The notes: a model not told the origin generated them from the sequence alone. Counted from the first letter of the stretch, positions 50,777 through 60,249 are shown. The stretch: 64,000 nucleotides of DNA from Alloalcanivorax mobilis (GCF_002864685.1 NZ_NMQZ01000001.1:62001-126000); one strand, 5' to 3'. A program made the numbers and translations.

Positions 50777-52060
50777 TCAGTCGCCGCCACGCCAGCTTAA
50801 CCGGCCATGGCAGAGGGTGAGCTTAACGATGCCCGGCAAAGTGGCGTCCAGCCAGGGGGAGTTACGACCGGCGGAAAGCCAGTGGCTGGCCATGGCGCGG
50901 GTGGCGCCGGCGTCGAGCACGCAGAGGCTGGCTGGGCGACCGGTTTCCAGTTGCCCGGCCTGAATCCCCAGGCAACGCGCTGGCGCGGCGGTGACCGCAT
51001 CGAGCGCCCGGGCCAGGGGCAGATCGCCGTCGCTGACCAGTTTAAGCACCAACGGCAGCAGCGTATCCAGCCCGGAAATGCCGGGCCGGGTGGCGGGAAA
51101 CGGCGCCGCCTTGCTGGACGAGCCCACCGGCTGATGCTGGGAGCAGATCGCGTCGATGGTGCCGTCCGCCACCGCCGCCAGCAGCGCTTGCCGGTCGGCG
51201 CTGCCGCGCAGCGGCGGAATCACATGACAGTGGCTGTTGAAGCCTTCCAGGGCGTCTTCATCGAGCAACAGATGATGAATGCTGACATCGGCGCTTACCG
51301 GCAAACCACGGCGGCGTGCCTCGCGCAGCAGATGCAGGGATTCACGGCTGGAGATCTGCTGGAAGTGGGCGCGCACGCCGGTGGCTTCCACCAGCAGCAG
51401 ATCGCGGGCCAGGTCCACCGACTCGGCCACCGCCGGGATGCCCGGCAGGCCCAGCCGCGCCGCCACCGGCCCGTCGTGGGCGCAACCGCCGGCGGCCAGG
51501 GCGGCGTCCTGGGGGCGGAACATCACCGGCAAATCAAAGGTCGCGGCGTACTCCAGGCAGCGCTTGAGAATCAGAGCATCGGCCACTTTGGCGCCGGCCT
51601 GGCCGACGGCGATGCAGCCGGCGCGCGCCAGCGTGAACATCTCCGCCAGTTGGGTGCCTTGCAGCCCCTGAGTCATGGCGGCAATCGGCAGCACCCGCGC
51701 GAAGCCGGCGTGGCCGGCCTGTTCGCGAATCAGGCGCACCACCGCGGCACTGTCCACCGGCCCGCAATCCGGCTGGGCCGCCAGATGGGTAATGCCGCCG
51801 GCGGCGGCGGCGCGGCTTTCCGATGCGATGTCGCCAGTGCGGCCGCTGCCCGGCAGCGACAAATGCACGCAGGCGTCCACCAGGCCGGGCAGCACCCAGT
51901 GGCCCTCGGCCTCGATGATCTCGGCGCCGGGCGCATCCAGGCTGGCGCCGATGCGCACCAGACGGCCTTCATCGATCAACAGATCGGCGATCTCGTCGCG
52001 GCCGGAGGCGGGGTCGATGACCCGGCCCTTGCGAATCAGAAGATGGGCTTTACCGGCCAT
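50777..52060 (-). CDS. pyrX: Inactive dihydroorotase homologue PyrC'
   Basis: A 427-residue dihydroorotase-like protein. The usual metal motif HxHxR is altered ([10 protein letters not shown]), and the region normally giving the metal-bridging Lys/Glu reads VMFRPQDA; the end motif DHAPH is ICSQHQPVG. So the catalytic ligands are mostly lost, although one His pair (IHHLLLDE) is present. In Pseudomonas an inactive PyrC' binds aspartate carbamoyltransferase as a structural subunit, and the same role is likely here. It overlaps pyrB by 11 bases. A separate active pyrC must exist elsewhere. Confidence 0.92.
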   Translation of the reverse strand: MAGKAHLLIRKGRVIDPASGRDEIADLLIDEGRLVRIGASLDAPGAEIIEAEGHWVLPGLVDACVHLSLPGSGRTGDIASESRAAAAGGITHLAAQPDCGPVDSAAVVRLIREQAGHAGFARVLPIAAMTQGLQGTQLAEMFTLARAGCIAVGQAGAKVADALILKRCLEYAATFDLPVMFRPQDAALAAGGCAHDGPVAARLGLPGIPAVAESVDLARDLLLVEATGVRAHFQQISSRESLHLLREARRRGLPVSADVSIHHLLLDEDALEGFNSHCHVIPPLRGSADRQALLAAVADGTIDAICSQHQPVGSSSKAAPFPATRPGISGLDTLLPLVLKLVSDGDLPLARALDAVTAAPARCLGIQAGQLETGRPASLCVLDAGATRAMASHWLSAGRNSPWLDATLPGIVKLTLCHGRLSWRGGD

Positions 52061-53063
52061 CGAGGTCTCCTTGGGGCTGCCCGTGGGCGCTCTCCTGGCC
52101 GCTGATCGCCATCGACATCACCGCCATGCGCACCGCGATGCCAAAGGTCACCTGGTTAAGAATCACCGAGCGCGGTCCGTCGGCCACTTCCGAGGCGATT
52201 TCCACGCCCCGGTTGATCGGCCCCGGGTGCATCACGATGGCGTCCGGCCGGGCGTGGCGCAGCTTGTCGTTGTTGAGGCCGTAGAGACGGTAAAATTCGC
52301 CCTCGCTGGGCAGCAGGGCGGAGTCCATGCGCTCTTTCTGCAGGCGCAACATGATCACCACGTCGACGTCCTTGAGGCCCTGGATCATGTCGGTGAACAC
52401 GGTCACACCGAGCGCTTCCACATCGCGGGGCAGCAGGGTTTTGGGGCCGATAAAGCGGACTTCCTCGGCGCCCAGAATATTGAGCGCGTGCGCCTGGGAG
52501 CGGGCCACCCGCGAGTGCAGGATGTCGCCCACCACCGCCACCTTGAGGCCGGCGAAGCCGCCCTTGTAATGGCGGATCGTGTACATGTCCAGCATCGCCT
52601 GGGTGGGGTGGGCGTGGCGGCCGTCGCCGGCGTTGATCACCGCCACCCGGGGCGTGACCTGCTCGGCGATAAAGAACGGCGCGCCGGAATCCTGGTGGCG
52701 CACCACGAACATGTCGGCGGCCATCGCCTCCAGGTTGCGCAGGGTGTCCAGCAGGGTCTCGCCCTTGCTGGTGGCGGACTTGGCGATGTCCAGATTGAGC
52801 ACGTCGGCGCTGAGCCGCTTGGCCGCCAGCTCGAAGGTGCTGCGCGTGCGCGTGCTCGATTCGAAGAACAAATTGACCACCGTCTTGCCGCGCAGCAGCG
52901 GCACTTTCTTGATGGCGCGGTCACCCACGTCCACGAAGCTGGCGGCGGTGTCGAGAATTTCTTCGAGCAGGGAACGGGAAAGGTGTTCGACGGAAAGGAA
53001 GTGGCGCAGCTTTCCGTCTTCTGTGAGCTGCACGCGGGAGGAGGGCGGCGGCGCTAGTGTCAT
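52050..53063 (-). CDS. pyrB: Aspartate carbamoyltransferase, catalytic subunit
   Basis: A 337-residue enzyme making N-carbamoyl-aspartate in pyrimidine synthesis. Motifs are [15 protein letters not shown] (carbamoyl phosphate site), [11 protein letters not shown] and the ending [12 protein letters not shown]. The N-terminal extension is typical of the class with an inactive PyrC' partner. It overlaps pyrR by 4 bases and PyrC' by 11, forming the pyrR-pyrB-pyrC' operon known in Pseudomonas. Confidence 0.96.
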   Translation of the reverse strand: MTLAPPPSSRVQLTEDGKLRHFLSVEHLSRSLLEEILDTAASFVDVGDRAIKKVPLLRGKTVVNLFFESSTRTRSTFELAAKRLSADVLNLDIAKSATSKGETLLDTLRNLEAMAADMFVVRHQDSGAPFFIAEQVTPRVAVINAGDGRHAHPTQAMLDMYTIRHYKGGFAGLKVAVVGDILHSRVARSQAHALNILGAEEVRFIGPKTLLPRDVEALGVTVFTDMIQGLKDVDVVIMLRLQKERMDSALLPSEGEFYRLYGLNNDKLRHARPDAIVMHPGPINRGVEIASEVADGPRSVILNQVTFGIAVRMAVMSMAISGQESAHGQPQGDLDGR

Positions 53064-53581
53064 TCGTCGGGCCTTATGGTTCTAACCTCCGCGACCAGGG
53101 GCGCGGGTCCGCGTAATTCTACCCGCTGATGGGGCGGCAATGCCAAAGTTTCCCCGCAAATATCGGGACGAATTGGCAATTCCCGATGGCCGATGTCGAA
53201 CAGCACCACCAGCCGGATCGACGCCGGGCGGCCGTAATCGAACAGCTCGTTCATGGCCGCGCGTATGGTGCGGCCGGTCATTAGCACGTCGTCCACCAGT
53301 ACGATGTGCGCGCCGTCCACCTCGAAGGGCAGATCGGAAGGCTTGACCGAACGCTTCAGGCCGCGGGTATCAAAGTCATCGCGGTAGAAGTTCACGTCCA
53401 GCGAACCGATCGGCAACGGCTGCGCCAGGCGCTCGTTCAGCGCCGCCGCCACCCAGGCGCCGCCGGATTGAATGCCCACCAGGCAAGGCGGCTCGCCCGG
53501 CAGCGCCGCCAGCGCGTCGGCGATCTCCCCGAGCCGGGTTTCAATCTGTTCTTCACTCCAACGCAACGGGCCTCTCCTCAA
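53060..53581 (-). CDS. pyrR: Bifunctional pyr regulator/uracil phosphoribosyltransferase
   Basis: A 173-residue type I phosphoribosyltransferase with the PRPP motif [15 protein letters not shown] at about 96-110. It may act as uracil phosphoribosyltransferase and as a regulator of pyrimidine genes. Start and overlap with pyrB (ATGA) are clear. I see no obvious attenuator structure upstream. Confidence 0.93.
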   Translation of the reverse strand: MRRGPLRWSEEQIETRLGEIADALAALPGEPPCLVGIQSGGAWVAAALNERLAQPLPIGSLDVNFYRDDFDTRGLKRSVKPSDLPFEVDGAHIVLVDDVLMTGRTIRAAMNELFDYGRPASIRLVVLFDIGHRELPIRPDICGETLALPPHQRVELRGPAPLVAEVRTIRPDE

Positions 53582-53694
53582 ACAGGTCAGGCCGCTAAGA
53601 GTAGCAGAAGCGGGCGGCCGCTACGCCACTGTCAGAACGGCCGGTCTCGTTTACCCTGTGCCAGCGACGCAACCGCTCGACACAGGAGGAAGGC

Positions 53695-53901
53695 GTGCAA
53701 CAACCGATTACCGGGTTTCACCGTGACGCCGACGGCGACTGGGTCGCGGAGCTGGCCTGCGGCCACACCCAGCATGTGCGTGATCGCCCGCCCTGGAGCG
53801 AGCGCCCCTGGACACGCACCGCTGCGGGGCGCGCGGGCATGCTGGGCCAGCCCTTGAACTGCCCGCATTGCGAGCCACCCGGGCGCCATCCGTCGCCGTG
53901 A
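53695..53901 (+). CDS. DUF3565 family small protein
   Basis: A 68-residue protein, beginning with GTG after AGGAGGA (53684-53690). Motif CGHTQHVRDRPPW with later Cys pair CPHC gives a probable metal-binding site. It matches the DUF3565 family. The ligand and role are not known. It precedes a DUF2780 gene on the same strand within an insertion in the pyr-ruvX region. Confidence 0.78.
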   Translation: MQQPITGFHRDADGDWVAELACGHTQHVRDRPPWSERPWTRTAAGRAGMLGQPLNCPHCEPPGRHPSP

Positions 53902-53979
53902 CGGCACGCACCCAAGCACGGTGCGTTTTGGTTTACAATCCGCGTTTTACAGCCCATCAACGTCAAGGAAGGAACCAGG

Positions 53980-54552
53980 ATGTCCATGTTCTCCAAAGCC
54001 CTCACCGCCACGGCACTGTGTGTTGCTTTCATCGGCCCCGCCCACGCCTTCGATCTGAAAGGCCTGACCGACTCCGCCAACAAGGCGGTCAGCGATGCCT
54101 CCGACAGAGCCAACAGCGCCACCGGCAAGGCACAGTCTTCCATTGATCAGGCCAGCGGCCAGTTCAAGGTGGCCGGCGATACCGCCTCTCTGGTCAGCCA
54201 GCTCACCGACCAGCTCGGCGTCACCAAGACCCAGGCCGCCGGTGGCACCGCGGCGCTGTTGTCGATGGCCAAGTCGAACCTGTCCGGCAATCAGTTCAGC
54301 GGCATCACCGACCAGGTATCCGGCCTCACCGGCCTGCTCGGCAGCGGCGAAAGCAGCGGTGGCGGCCTGGCCAGCTCGATCCTGGGCAACGTGCAAAGCC
54401 TGAAGGGTGTGCAGAGCGCGTTCAGCGCCCTGGGCATGAGCCCGGACATGATCGGCCAGTTCGCCCCGGTGATTCTCAAGTTCATGGGCAGCGAGGGCGT
54501 CGCCGGCAATCTGCTCGGCAGCCTGCAAAGCCTGTGGGCACCGGCGGCCTGA
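53980..54552 (+). CDS. DUF2780 exported protein
   Basis: A 190-residue exported protein. An N-terminal signal peptide (MSMFSKALTATALCVAFIGPAHA has a typical end) is followed by a Ser/Ala/Gly-rich helical region, then a segment with SQLTDQLGVTKTQAAGGTAA and LGMSPDMIGQFAPVILKFMG. These are DUF2780 patterns (the listed parts are each 20 residues or fewer). Function is unknown. AAGGAAG precedes the start. It converges on fic with a GC-rich palindrome between. Confidence 0.8.
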   Translation: MSMFSKALTATALCVAFIGPAHAFDLKGLTDSANKAVSDASDRANSATGKAQSSIDQASGQFKVAGDTASLVSQLTDQLGVTKTQAAGGTAALLSMAKSNLSGNQFSGITDQVSGLTGLLGSGESSGGGLASSILGNVQSLKGVQSAFSALGMSPDMIGQFAPVILKFMGSEGVAGNLLGSLQSLWAPAA

Positions 54553-54561
54553 ATCCGGTTT

Positions 54562-54587
54562 CCGGTGAGCGCGGCCGCGCTCACCGG
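54562..54587. terminator. GC-rich 26-bp perfect palindrome between DUF2780 gene and fic
   Basis: CCGGTGAGCGCGG directly followed by its reverse complement CCGCGCTCACCGG gives a 13-bp stem. It overlaps the last codons of fic on the minus strand and follows the DUF2780 stop by ten bases. No T-tract is present. It may terminate both transcripts or be a target of an enzyme. Confidence 0.55.
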
Positions 54588-55969
54588 CGTCTGACTTTCG
54601 TTGCCCTGCGCCGGTTCGCCCCGTTAAAGCCGGCGCGCAACCGCTCAGCGGCGTCGGCCCGAGCGACGTATTCCACGGTTTTCCCCACCCGATAGGGCGC
54701 CAGCACCTGCAATTTTTCCAGTCTGCGCAGGTCCGCCCGGGCGGTGTTCTCGGAAACATCGAACAGATTCTTTAATTGTTTCGCGGTAAAGCTGCTGCCC
54801 GGTTTTTTTAACGCTTGTCTGAGCAGCGAGCCCTGGCGGTAGTTGAGTTGACTCCCCAATCCCATGTCGGCCAGCCACGCCAGCAGCTCCAGGTACTCCT
54901 TGTGCTTGACCTTCACATACTCAAGAAAATCATCAATCGCGCGGCGGACAACGCCGAGCTGGTAAACAATGAAATAGGTCAGGTCCGCGTCGTCGGTTTC
55001 GGTGAACAGGTAAGCCTGGCCATACTGAATCGGCGCCGTCTTTAACAAAGAACTGATGGAAATGTACTCGAAGGTCCAATACCCGGCTTTCAGCATGTAC
55101 CAATAAAACAGCGCCCGGGCCGTTCGCCCGTTGCCATCCACGAACGGGTGCTCGTAGCCCAGCATGAAGTGCAGAATCACAGCCTTTGCGGCGGGATGGA
55201 TGAACGTGCGCCCGTCACGACCGTCGTGGTTATAATTGGCGAACCCGCAGAGCGCGTCGAGCCGGGCGGGAATCCGCTCAGCGTCCGGCGGCTGGTGCAC
55301 CACGTCCCCGTCACGGTCCACCACCACCACATCGTCGCCCTGACGCGGCTCACCGGGGATCACACCGACACGATCCGTGCTCGCCGTGGCCAATTCATGA
55401 AAGCGAAAAATGAGGTCCAGTGACAACGGCTCGTCCCGGGCCCGCCTGACCTCCCGCATCAGCTGATAATTATTGAAAATCATCCGCTCATCTTCGTTAC
55501 GCGGACGCCGCTCACGCACCAGCATTTCCCGGGCCACCTTGCGGGTGGTCGCCGCGCCCTCAAGCTGGGCGCTGGAGATCGCCTCCTCCATCATCAAGGT
55601 CTCGACCAGATACTGCTCACGCTCGCCCGGGCTGGAAAGGCCGGCCTCGGCGCCCTGCAAGGCAGGTGCGCAAAGCCGGTCAATCTGGTGCAGCACGCTC
55701 TCCGCCATATCGGTGACGCAAAACTGGAACGGCTGCCCCCCGGCGGTACTCAACGACAGCGGTTTCAGCAGATTACGGCGCGCCAGTTTGATCGCCGCCC
55801 ACACCACCTCTTTATCGTGGGAGGCGGGCAGACGCCGGCGCAAATCGTGCCAATGCAGATAGCGCCCTTTTGCGTCGACGGCGCCATGGCGCTCTATTTC
55901 AGCCAATACAGCAGGCTGCTTTTCTTCTAAAATTCGTTTTAGGTCAGGGGGTTGGCTTATTTCTGCCAT
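54581..55969 (-). CDS. Fic family protein (class II, with C-terminal HTH)
   Basis: A 462-residue AMPylator-type protein. The N-terminal Fic_N-like region carries the inhibitory helix motif S-x-x-x-E-G (Ser 133 to Glu 137-Gly 138; SSAQLEG), placing it in class II. The catalytic motif HPFVDGNGRTAR is complete at residues 274-285 (HxFx(D/E)GNGRxxR). A winged helix-turn-helix-like domain is at about 395-445 (FTAKQLKNLFDVSENTARAD). So it probably adds AMP or another nucleotide to an unknown target and is self-inhibited. The ATG at 55969 lies right after a promoter and palindrome; no ordinary ribosome binding site is seen. It sits between pyrR and ruvX, an insertion relative to Pseudomonas. Confidence 0.9.
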   Translation of the reverse strand: MAEISQPPDLKRILEEKQPAVLAEIERHGAVDAKGRYLHWHDLRRRLPASHDKEVVWAAIKLARRNLLKPLSLSTAGGQPFQFCVTDMAESVLHQIDRLCAPALQGAEAGLSSPGEREQYLVETLMMEEAISSAQLEGAATTRKVAREMLVRERRPRNEDERMIFNNYQLMREVRRARDEPLSLDLIFRFHELATASTDRVGVIPGEPRQGDDVVVVDRDGDVVHQPPDAERIPARLDALCGFANYNHDGRDGRTFIHPAAKAVILHFMLGYEHPFVDGNGRTARALFYWYMLKAGYWTFEYISISSLLKTAPIQYGQAYLFTETDDADLTYFIVYQLGVVRRAIDDFLEYVKVKHKEYLELLAWLADMGLGSQLNYRQGSLLRQALKKPGSSFTAKQLKNLFDVSENTARADLRRLEKLQVLAPYRVGKTVEYVARADAAERLRAGFNGANRRRATKVRRR

Positions 55970-55973
55970 CTTC

Positions 55974-55997
55974 AACTCAATTTTCGTAAATTGAGTT
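55974..55997. promoter_or_regulatory. Perfect interrupted palindrome at the fic promoter
   Basis: AACTCAATTT (55974-55983), TCGT, AAATTGAGTT (55988-55997): two 10-bp arms. It ends 5 bases before the fic start codon and overlaps the predicted transcript start, as expected for an operator. Confidence 0.7.
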
Positions 55998-55998
55998 A

Positions 55999-56027
55999 TA
56001 AATACGCCGGCAGTGACTCGCCGTCAA
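55999..56027 (-). promoter_or_regulatory. Predicted fic promoter
   Basis: On the minus strand TTGACG (56022-56027) is followed by 17 bases and TATTTA (55999-56004). Its -10 box borders the palindrome. It lies in the 64-base gap between the ruvX stop and the fic start. Confidence 0.55.
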
Positions 56028-56033
56028 GAAAAC

Positions 56034-56438
56034 TCAAGGCGCCAGCGGCTCGGCGCCGTTCAAATAGCCCTCGGCGATCACCGCCGCCGCCATCGAATCC
56101 ACTTTCGGGTCCGGGCCGCGGGTGCCGGTGCGCTCGCGAGCCTCGCGGGTGGAGAGCCGCTCATCGACCATCCAGACACGGGCGCCGAAGCGGCCGTGCA
56201 GCCGCCGGGCGAATTTACGGGCCCGCTCACTGGACGGGCTTTCGGTGCCGTCCATGTTGAGTGGCAGCCCCACCACCAGGCAATCGGGCCGCCATTCACG
56301 CAGCAGCGCGTCGATGCGGTCCCAATCCGGTTGGGTGTCCTTGCAGGGCAGGGCGGGCAACGGCGTGGCGGTGCCGAGCAGGTCGTTGCCGCTGGCGACA
56401 CCGATTTTTTTGGTGCCGTAGTCGAAGGCGAGAATCAT
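56034..56438 (-). CDS. ruvX: Holliday junction resolvase-like RuvX/YqgF
   Basis: A 134-residue RNase H-like protein. Motifs are [15 protein letters not shown] (catalytic Asp 6), [19 protein letters not shown] and an Asp in [10 protein letters not shown]. It processes the 5' end of pre-16S rRNA in E. coli. The ATG at 56438 fits the family, but there is no clear ribosome binding site; a GTG immediately upstream is possible. It follows yqgE by 56 bases, the normal Pseudomonas order. Confidence 0.92.
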   Translation of the reverse strand: MILAFDYGTKKIGVASGNDLLGTATPLPALPCKDTQPDWDRIDALLREWRPDCLVVGLPLNMDGTESPSSERARKFARRLHGRFGARVWMVDERLSTREARERTGTRGPDPKVDSMAAAVIAEGYLNGAEPLAP

Positions 56439-56494
56439 CACGGTGCGGGCTATCCGGCGAATTGAGGGGGAGAGGGGAACGGTGGCGGCGCGGC

Positions 56495-57058
56495 TCAGCC
56501 GTGGCCGACCTGGGTGGCGATCAGGCTCATGTCGACGCCGAGGCCGGCGGCGGCACTGCGCCAGCGCTGGCCAAAGGGCGTCTCCAGCACCAGCTCCGGG
56601 GTGGAGGGGACGCTGAGCCAGACGTTGTCCGCCAGCTCCCGTTCCAACTGACCCTGATCCCAGCCCGCGTAGCCCAGGCACACCAGGGTGGCGGCCGGGC
56701 CCTCGCCCAGGGCAATCGCTTCCAGGATGTCCCGGGAGGTGGTCAGGCACAGGCCGTCCGCCAGGGCGATGCTGGAATCCCAGCGGCGCGCGGTGGCGCG
56801 GTGCAGCACGAAGCCGGAATCTTGCTGGATCGGGCCGCCGGCCACCACCTGGTGGTGCTCGGAGGGCGGCACCTCCACGTTGATTTCCATGTCGGCGAGA
56901 ATGTCGTTGATCGACAGCGCCACCGGACGGTTCAGCGTCAGCCCCATGGCGCCCTCCTCGCCGTGCTCCACCAGATAGGTCACGGTGTGCTCGAAGTCGG
57001 GGTCGTCCATCTGCGGCATGGCAATCAGCAGTTGATGTTTCAGTTGCGCTTGGTCCAT
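56495..57058 (-). CDS. yqgE: YqgE/AlgH family protein
   Basis: A 187-residue protein of the UPF0301 family. N-terminal [32 protein letters not shown] and [12 protein letters not shown] are diagnostic. Its exact function is unknown; AlgH affects alginate regulation in some Pseudomonas. Start at 57058 fits the length. Confidence 0.95.
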   Translation of the reverse strand: MDQAQLKHQLLIAMPQMDDPDFEHTVTYLVEHGEEGAMGLTLNRPVALSINDILADMEINVEVPPSEHHQVVAGGPIQQDSGFVLHRATARRWDSSIALADGLCLTTSRDILEAIALGEGPAATLVCLGYAGWDQGQLERELADNVWLSVPSTPELVLETPFGQRWRSAAAGLGVDMSLIATQVGHG

Positions 57059-57125
57059 GGCGACAGTATCCGGCTCCGGCGCGGGCAGGGCAAGCCGCAC
57101 GCGGCCGGGCCCGGGCGGCGCCTGA

Positions 57126-57995
57126 TCAGCGCGATGAAACGCGGCGGTTGGCGTCGAACTTCCAGGTGCGGATGATTTCCAGCACATCCATGTGCTCGCG
57201 CATTTCCGTGTCGAACGGTTCAAACGGCGCCGCCAGACGCACGCTTTGAATCGCCGCCTGATCCAGGAAATCGTGGCCGGAGGACTGCAGAAGGCGGATC
57301 TCGTTGATCTTGCCCTGGCGGTTCAGCGCCACCATCAGACGCACCGCCCCGAAGGTGTTGCTGGTCAGCGCCCGGGGCGGGAAATGCCGGGTGCCAGCGG
57401 CCTCCACCCGGCGACGGAAGCTGTCGATATACAGCGCTTCGTAATGGGCCTTGGCGGACACCGATGTCAGCCGCCGCACCCGGGGGCGCTTGGCATAGGC
57501 CTGCTTCTGCTCATCGAGACGCGCCTGCAGGCTGGCGATCTCGCGGCTGAGCTGATCGATGCTGTCGTGATCGGCGTGCCGGCGCGGGTCCGGCTCACGC
57601 TTGTCTTTTTGCTGGCTGGCGGTGGCGCGCTCGCTGGCCGCGCGGGTGACGATGATCTTCTGCCGGGTAACCGGCTGGGGGGCACGACTGGTGGGCTCTT
57701 CAAGCTGAACCCGGCGGGTGTCCGGGTCGCTGAACAGGGCCTGTTCCGGGGTGGTGAGTTCGCGCTTTTTGTCCTGGTCGCCGGCACCCTGCTGGTTGGC
57801 CTGGGCAATGAAATCCGCCTGATCGGGCCGTTGTTCAGAGCGATGCGCGGCCAGGGTCACTTCCAGGGTGTGCGGCGCGGCGCGGCGCGGCTCCGGCATG
57901 AAACCGACGCCAAACAGCAGGACGCCATGCACGGCGAGCGCCAGAAACAACGTAAAACCGAGCCGGTCGGCACTGGTAACCTGCGGTGCAGCCAT
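57126..57995 (-). CDS. tonB3: TonB-family energy transducer (TonB3-like)
   Basis: A 289-residue inner membrane-anchored protein. A single N-terminal helix covers about residues 12-32 (with the conserved His 23). A charged, coiled-coil-prone linker is rich in Arg, Gln and Asp. The C-terminal TonB domain (RLMVALNRQGKINEIRLLQS ... MDVLEIIRTWKF) is in two parts. No ExbB/ExbD genes are near. In Pseudomonas the gene at this position (PA0406, tonB3) is needed for twitching motility, and the location beside gshB and pilG is the same here. The ATG at 57995 gives the membrane helix a normal position. Confidence 0.85.
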   Translation of the reverse strand: MAAPQVTSADRLGFTLFLALAVHGVLLFGVGFMPEPRRAAPHTLEVTLAAHRSEQRPDQADFIAQANQQGAGDQDKKRELTTPEQALFSDPDTRRVQLEEPTSRAPQPVTRQKIIVTRAASERATASQQKDKREPDPRRHADHDSIDQLSREIASLQARLDEQKQAYAKRPRVRRLTSVSAKAHYEALYIDSFRRRVEAAGTRHFPPRALTSNTFGAVRLMVALNRQGKINEIRLLQSSGHDFLDQAAIQSVRLAAPFEPFDTEMREHMDVLEIIRTWKFDANRRVSSR

Positions 57996-58114
57996 GATCC
58001 TATTCCGGCTCTTGGGCCGGTCGCCCCAGAATGAATCCCACGAAACGGCGCCATTGTCCGCCGTTCGCCGGCGGGCCGCCACGACCCGCCGCGCATTTTG
58101 GCATGCCGACTCCG

Positions 58115-59065
58115 CTATTGCTGACGCAGCGAAAGCAGGGTATCGAACAATTGGCCGGCGATGTTAAGCCCGTAGATCTGGTCCAGTTCGCGCATGCAGG
58201 TGGGGCTGGTGACGTTGATCTCGGTGAGATAATCACCAATCACATCCAACCCGACAAAATACAAACCGCGCTCGCGCAACGTCGGGCCCACCTGTTCGCA
58301 GATCCAGCGATCACGGTCGGTGAGTTCGCGGCCCTCACCGGTGCCGCCGGCGGCCAGGTTACCCCGCAACTCACCCTTTTTCGGCACCCGGGCCAGGGCG
58401 TAGGGCACCGGCTCACCGTTGATCATCAGAATGCGTTTGTCCCCGGCGGTAATGTCCGGAATGTAGCGCTGCGCCATGATCGGCGTTTTGCCGTGCTCGG
58501 TGAGCACTTCGATGATCACGCTGAGGTTCGAGCTGCCCGGCTCGATGCGGAAAATATTGGAGCCGCCCATGCCGTCCAGGGGCTTCATCACAGCGTCACC
58601 GACTTCCTCTACAAACGCTCTGAGCAGATCGCCGCGACCGGACACCAGGGTCGGCACGCAGCATTGGGGGAAGTCGGTGGCGAACAGCTTCTCGTTACTG
58701 TCACGCACGCTGGCCGGCCGGTTCACCACCATCACGCCTTCGCGCTCGACCTTTTCCAGCAGGTAGGTGGCATAGACGTATTGCGCATTGAAGGGCGGGT
58801 CCTGGCGCATCAGGATCATGTCCAGGCTGGCCAGGTCGCGGGGCGCGGCCTCGCCCAGGGTGAACCAGTTCTGGTTGTCGTCGGCGACGCTCAGGTCGCG
58901 GGTCATGCCCGAGACCCGGCCTTCACGCATGAACAGGTCGGCGGGCTCCATGTAGTGGAGGCTCCAGCCACGGCGCTGCGCTTCCAGCAGCATGCCCAGG
59001 GTGGTGTCTTTCCAGGGCTTGATATGGTCGATGGGGTCCATAACCACGCCAACGTTAAGGCTCAT
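58115..59065 (-). CDS. gshB: Glutathione synthetase
   Basis: A 316-residue ATP-grasp enzyme joining gamma-glutamylcysteine and glycine. N-terminal NVGVVMDPIDHIKPWKDTTL, KPLDGMGGSNIFRI and VGLDVIGDYLTEINVTSPT are typical. GGAG lies five bases before the ATG at 59065. It is divergent from pilG over 278 bases, as in Pseudomonas. Confidence 0.96.
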   Translation of the reverse strand: MSLNVGVVMDPIDHIKPWKDTTLGMLLEAQRRGWSLHYMEPADLFMREGRVSGMTRDLSVADDNQNWFTLGEAAPRDLASLDMILMRQDPPFNAQYVYATYLLEKVEREGVMVVNRPASVRDSNEKLFATDFPQCCVPTLVSGRGDLLRAFVEEVGDAVMKPLDGMGGSNIFRIEPGSSNLSVIIEVLTEHGKTPIMAQRYIPDITAGDKRILMINGEPVPYALARVPKKGELRGNLAAGGTGEGRELTDRDRWICEQVGPTLRERGLYFVGLDVIGDYLTEINVTSPTCMRELDQIYGLNIAGQLFDTLLSLRQQ

Positions 59066-59343
59066 CTTCACTCCACCGGAAACAGGGATGACGGGCCATG
59101 TTAACAGCGCTCTTAAGTGCCCGCTACGGGACCGTTTTCTCAACTCTCACAGGGCCTTATGGATTGATTGTAGAATCTATGTTAAAACCCCGGCTTGGGC
59201 TGATCCACCCAACGGAGCAACGGCACGGCGCCCCTCAGAGCGCTCGGCGGGCTGTTCCCGGCCCCGCCTATCGCAATATAAAAAAGGCTCATAATTACAA
59301 TACTTTGCGGCCTGTAACGGTTCACGGCTAAAGGCAGTTCTCC

Positions 59344-59721
59344 ATGACTGACAACTTCCAAGATCTCAAGGTGATGGTGATCGACGATTCCAAGACCATT
59401 CGTCGCACCGCGGAAACCTTGTTGAAAAAAGCGGGTTGTGAGGTGATCACCGCCACCGATGGGTTCGATGCGCTGGCCAAGATCGCTGATAGCAAGCCGA
59501 GCATAATCTTCGTGGACATCATGATGCCAAGGCTGGATGGCTATCAGACCTGCGCGCTGATCAAGAACAACAGCGCGTTCAAGGGAACCCCGGTGATCAT
59601 GCTCTCCTCCAAGGATGGACTGTTCGACAAAGCCAAGGGGCGCATCGTAGGCTCCGACGAGTATCTGACCAAACCGTTTTCCAAGGACGAACTGCTCGGC
59701 GCGATCCGCCAGTATATGTAG
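59344..59721 (+). CDS. pilG: Twitching motility response regulator PilG
   Basis: A 125-residue single-domain receiver. The acidic cluster IDDSKTIRR, phosphoacceptor Asp in IIFVDIMMPRLDGY, and Lys in YLTKPFSKDE are typical of CheY-like proteins and the sequence matches PilG. It signals to pilus extension in the Pil-Chp system. It starts the cluster. Confidence 0.96.
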   Translation: MTDNFQDLKVMVIDDSKTIRRTAETLLKKAGCEVITATDGFDALAKIADSKPSIIFVDIMMPRLDGYQTCALIKNNSAFKGTPVIMLSSKDGLFDKAKGRIVGSDEYLTKPFSKDELLGAIRQYM

Positions 59722-59867
59722 CGGACGTGAACCAACGGCCGGCGCCCGGGTGGCCCGGCCACGCGCGGAGCCCGATGTCTGGAACGCGGGCAATGGCGGC
59801 GCACGGCTTGCCGGCGCGCGGCCACGGGCTTGCTCTCGCCGCGGTGCTCAAACCTGAAGAGGAAAAG

Positions 59868-60236
59868 ATGGCACGCATTCTTATTGTCGATGATTCTCCC
59901 ACCGAGACCTATAAGCTGCGGGAGATTCTGGAAAAGCATGGGCACCACGTGCTGGAGGCCGCCAATGGCGCCGACGGCGTGGCGATGGCCCGCTCCGAAT
60001 TGCCGGATCTGGTGCTGATGGACGTGGTGATGCCGGGTTTGAATGGCTTCCAGGCCACCCGCCAGCTCACCAAGGGGGCGGACACCGCGCACATTCCCAT
60101 TGTCATCGTCACCACCAAGGACCAGGAAACCGACCGGGTGTGGGGTAAGCGCCAGGGTGCCCGCGACTACCTGACCAAGCCGGTGGACGAAGACGTATTG
60201 CTAAAGACCGTCGAGCGCCAGCTCGCCGGCCAGTGA
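59868..60236 (+). CDS. pilH: Twitching motility response regulator PilH
   Basis: A 122-residue CheY-like receiver with LIVDDSPTETYKL, phosphoacceptor Asp in LVLMDVVMPGLNGF and YLTKPVDEDV. It acts with PilG in controlling pilus retraction. GAAGAGGAAAAG precedes the ATG at 59868. The 146 bases after pilG are GC-rich with no clear signal. Confidence 0.95.
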   Translation: MARILIVDDSPTETYKLREILEKHGHHVLEAANGADGVAMARSELPDLVLMDVVMPGLNGFQATRQLTKGADTAHIPIVIVTTKDQETDRVWGKRQGARDYLTKPVDEDVLLKTVERQLAGQ

Positions 60237-60249
60237 GAGCCCGAAGCCG

